A stretch of 64,000 nt of DNA from contig CM049310.1 in the NCBI GenBank assembly GCA_026874595.1, positions 69,949,556-70,013,555 on the forward strand. Direction: 5' to 3'. Both the position numbers and the translations under genes were made by a program. Positions within the stretch are counted from its first letter, which is position 1. Every line of letters starts with the position of its first letter. Below are positions 61,100-64,000 of this stretch, one piece after another. The notes beneath the pieces are model-generated. The model was given only the letters and a program-made list of their open reading frames with translations. It had not been told where the DNA came from and searched no databases. The stretch is from Sipunculus nudus (Eukaryota; Annelida; Sipuncula; Golfingiida; Sipunculidae).

Positions 61100-61845
61100 T
61101 CGACAACGGTACGAAACTAATTAGACAACACGATGCTTACAATCGTTTGATTCCTTACATATAATATGTATTTATACGCTCTGTTCGGTTCACGCAACAT
61201 CTGAAAGGTTGTTTGTAATTAAAACACAATTCTCATTTTTCATGCATCTCCTCAAGGACTCATGATTTTTTAACGTCTTCACTGATGGCCATAATGGATG
61301 GTGAGCAATAATAAAGGGAAGACGGTTTCCGTATGGGAAACATTGAAATACACCCGCACGTGGTTACACAACAGCGCACAAAAATTATAAGAATTCTCCC
61401 GAACATGCAGTATACACAGAGGACAAGACTTTTTCCAGGTTGCCGAACGTATATATGGAAGGGGTTGTCGTTTAAGCGTAACTTAGTTGTCGTGTATCGA
61501 CATAAAAAGCACAACATGGATGGCAGTTTTCAAATATCTTATTTCAAACTATATGGTTCAGTGTTCAAGTGCCCGGATGATTACCCCCAGGACCAATATA
61601 ACAATATATCGTTTACTCCATACTTCAAACCTAGGTGGTGCTTTTTCTTGGTACATACGGTTATCGATCAACCTATACCTGATTTATGAAGCCGGAAGTA
61701 TGGGGTTGATAGATTCTTATCTTGGTACAGAGAGCCTGGCCCCGCAAGCTCCCTATAGTATATTATAGCAACCGAGCTGAAATAGTCTATATTATAAATG
61801 ATGGTGGTCACACAAGGCTTTTGTCACGAGACTTCTGAAAAGTGT

Positions 61846-62574
61846 GTCTTAAGGGAGTCATTTCCTCTATTTTCACCTAAATCTTGAGATATTTTACGAA
61901 GGGCATCTCCTGATTGACACGTGTTGTGGCCGGCCGTGCGATACACGCGCTGTGTTTATGTTGACACAAGTGATCGCGCCCGGTCAACTGTTTTTAACAA
62001 TAGTTTACAGTAGGAGTAGGCATACTGTTTCAAGGCAATATTTTGGAAAGTTCTCGGCTTGAGGTGAAAGTTATAAATAAGGGGCTGTGTTTTAGAGCCA
62101 AACAGAAGAGGAGAGAAATATTCCAGCGGACACAGAAGCGTGTAAGTCCGTTGTGGACCTTTTCCGATAAGTGTGGCAATTATAGAATTTCTTCTAAATT
62201 TGTGACGGATCTTATATAGTCTTCAGTTTGCTTTCGGGATTATAACAAAAACTTCACTTTGGGATTACAACGGATTGATTTTGTGAATGAACTGGACTGT
62301 TATTCTCTGAGAAGATTTATGTGAACTGTTCATCTGGGTTGTAAATTATAAAGGACTTGTTATCGATGTGACAGTGGTGGTATCCAGGTACTGTACACTT
62401 TGTTTAAATACTTGTATTGATTTGCTGCTGCACTTTTGTTATACTGTAAAATTGTATTGATTTAGTGTATTGTAATGTTAGGATTGTTTTAAGAATAAAA
62501 TTATAATTATTTGATAAAAAGAAAACTGACTTCTTTATTCATTCCCTTGACATTTGACGCAGCCTAGTGTTACA
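61846..62574 (+). repeat. Possible solo LTR
   Basis: Begins TGTGTCTTAAGGG and ends CCTAGTGTTACA. It contains a TATAAATAAGGGG box near 62073 and AATAAAATTATAA near 62495 in the same direction, the order expected of an LTR (promoter, then polyadenylation signal). No target duplication, primer-binding site or internal coding region was found. A host promoter/terminator is an alternative. Confidence 0.35.
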
Positions 62575-62647
62575 GAATCTGATTTTTTATCTCAAATACG
62601 AAATTTATGTTCGTCACGACTACGTGATCTGTTGATATTAGGTTCCG

Positions 62648-62650
<3 letters not shown>

Positions 62651-62697
<47 letters not shown>
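62651..62697. repeat. (TA)n-(TG)n microsatellite
   Basis: TA run passing into a short TG run. Confidence 0.93.
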
Positions 62698-63299
62698 ATT
62701 CCTAGGTAAGCATTTGCATTAGCCTAACGGCTGTTTTTCGTAATCCTGGTTCAATTAATATGCTTAAACCAAAATTAATACTTATATTAAACCTTGTGCA
62801 ACGAATAAGTGTCAACAACCCGAGCTTTTACCCGGCCATTATCTTGTCCTTAAAGCGTGTTGTGCAAAGTAGACTGAATTTACTCGGTCAATATTTCAGT
62901 TATTATTCGACGCAGCATATTTCACGGTAATAACCGGTCATCGATTGTTTTTATCTTCAGCCACCGAATATTACTTCACAACTGATTCCTACCACTAAAT
63001 TTCCAATGGTTTCTATGCAAGAGAAACATGCTGTCCTCTCAGAAACCTCAATATTCACACGCATGCGCAACAGAATCCATTTTGAAGTAAACATCGACTG
63101 ATTTCACAAAGCGTGAGCTAGTTTTTTTATCAGCTTAATAACCCTTTGACGTGACATCTACATGCACATAAACAAACTGTTTATATAATATGCAGGGGCG
63201 TACGTTGGAGCGAACACAGCGCCCTATTTTTACGATTAATATCCAGTCGTATCATATTTGCGGAACAATACTTTTATTCATGGTCACATATGTATGATA

Positions 63300-63960
63300 C
63301 AGTGGTGAGGACTAGAGTCCAGAACGGACTCGGGTCCACGTTTTTAGGGACTCGGACTTGGGGGTCCTGGATTCGAAACTTTTACTCAGACTCGGAGGTA
63401 AGGACTCGAGAAATCAGACAGTCTACATCGAGTCAGCAGAAGGAAGGTTCTGTCACCTACTATAAAGTTATTTTTATAAATGTGCAAACTATTAACAAAG
63501 ACTTATATATAAAAAGACTGTATATACCAAGCCTAAGCTCTGCATCGGGAGTTAAATGTATTAAAACCCTCAACACTCATGTGTAAACTAACATGAAACA
63601 CAGTACAACACTCATGTGTTAACTAACATGAAACACAGTACAACACTCATGTGTTAACTAATATGAAACACAGTACAACACTCATGTGTTAACTATAACA
63701 TGAAACACAGTACAACACTCATGTGTTAACTAACATGAAACACAGTACAACACTCATGTGTTAACTAACATGAAACACAGTACAACACTCATGTGTTAAC
63801 TAACATGAAACACTTCTAGTAATCACAGATTTCTTTTTAAATTTCTTTTAACAAAGAGATTTTATTTGATTCGGACTCGGACTAAGGTGCAAGATGACTC
63901 GAACCTCATGGACTCGGACTGGACTCGAGTAGCCTGGACTCCGACTTGGATGTTAAGGGC
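63300..63960. repeat. GACTCGGACT-rich repeat flanking a 35-bp minisatellite
   Basis: GACTCGG / CTCGGACT motifs recur at 63305-63425 and 63865-63955 on either side of the array at 63571-63813. This looks like a single dispersed element with a minisatellite core. No protein is recognised. Confidence 0.55.
63571..63813. repeat. 35-bp minisatellite, seven copies
   Basis: CAACACTCATGTGTTAAC begins at 63571, 63606, 63641, 63676, 63713, 63748 and 63783. The fourth copy is 2 bp longer and the last is truncated. The unit centre CATGTGTTAACTAACATG is nearly palindromic. Copies are almost identical and contiguous, so this is not a CRISPR array. Confidence 0.96.
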
Positions 63961-64000
63961 TGGACTACATGACAGGTATACGCTATACGTGGTTACTGTG

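Noticed and set aside
61333-61689. 118-residue plus-strand frame
   Set aside because: Composition unremarkable and no domain recognised; length is not unusual for chance in 64 kb.
63571-63813. CRISPR-like appearance of the short repeats here and at 11088-11776
   Set aside because: Units are contiguous with no unique spacers, and the context is a eukaryotic genome with introns.

Overview
The window looks like metazoan nuclear DNA, most probably from a mollusc (perhaps a bivalve). It is AT-rich. Coding sequence is split into short GT-AG exons separated by large introns. The spacers are packed with short DNA transposons, SINEs, minisatellites and (AT)n tracts. Several dispersed repeats match types I remember as common in mollusc genomes: a TAGCTCA..TGAGCTA hairpin followed by TCCGTCGTCCGTC-like sequence, and a CAGTGGAACCCC / TACGACCACC element. 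The taxonomic call is inference from memory and was not checked by a search.

The only protein-coding genes I can support are two tandem, same-orientation (minus strand) genes of the organic anion transporting polypeptide family (OATP/SLCO), closest by memory to SLCO4A1. Gene 1 runs from 20678 down to 8295 and gene 2 from 46420 down to 29936. Each has 12 recognisable coding exons. The first 11 have identical lengths (coding lengths 151, 177, 105, 165, 103, 122, 261, 199, 151, 179 and 65 nt) and identical phases in both genes; only the last exon differs (218 versus 299 nt). Gene 2 reads through as 658 residues. Gene 1 would be 631 residues but carries an in-frame TAA at 9360-9358, at the 3' end of its penultimate exon, where gene 2 has TTA (Leu). 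As given, it encodes 558 residues and loses the last part of the transporter.

Layout: 1-8294 is non-coding and repeat-rich (200-bp tandem blocks, a large inverted repeat at 5.4-6.1 kb). 8295-20678 is gene 1, whose introns hold a 591-bp inverted-repeat element, a SINE, a 46-bp minisatellite, a hAT-like remnant and a small pogo-like MITE. 20679-29935 is intergenic and holds two hAT-type elements with perfect 8-bp target duplications and a MITE with perfect 16-bp inverted ends. 29936-46420 is gene 2, whose introns hold a decayed LINE 3' end, dispersed repeats and a SINE. 46421-64000 is non-coding. It contains a tandem repeat with direct-repeat-1 (DR1) nuclear-receptor-like sites 2.0-2.4 kb upstream of gene 2, a 2.7-kb tandem array of 310-340-bp units, a 1.2-kb pogo-like transposon with a transposase remnant, an LTR-like segment and a 35-bp minisatellite.

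Both genes should encode 12-transmembrane plasma-membrane carriers for amphipathic organic anions. The extracellular Kazal-like cysteine domain is present in both.
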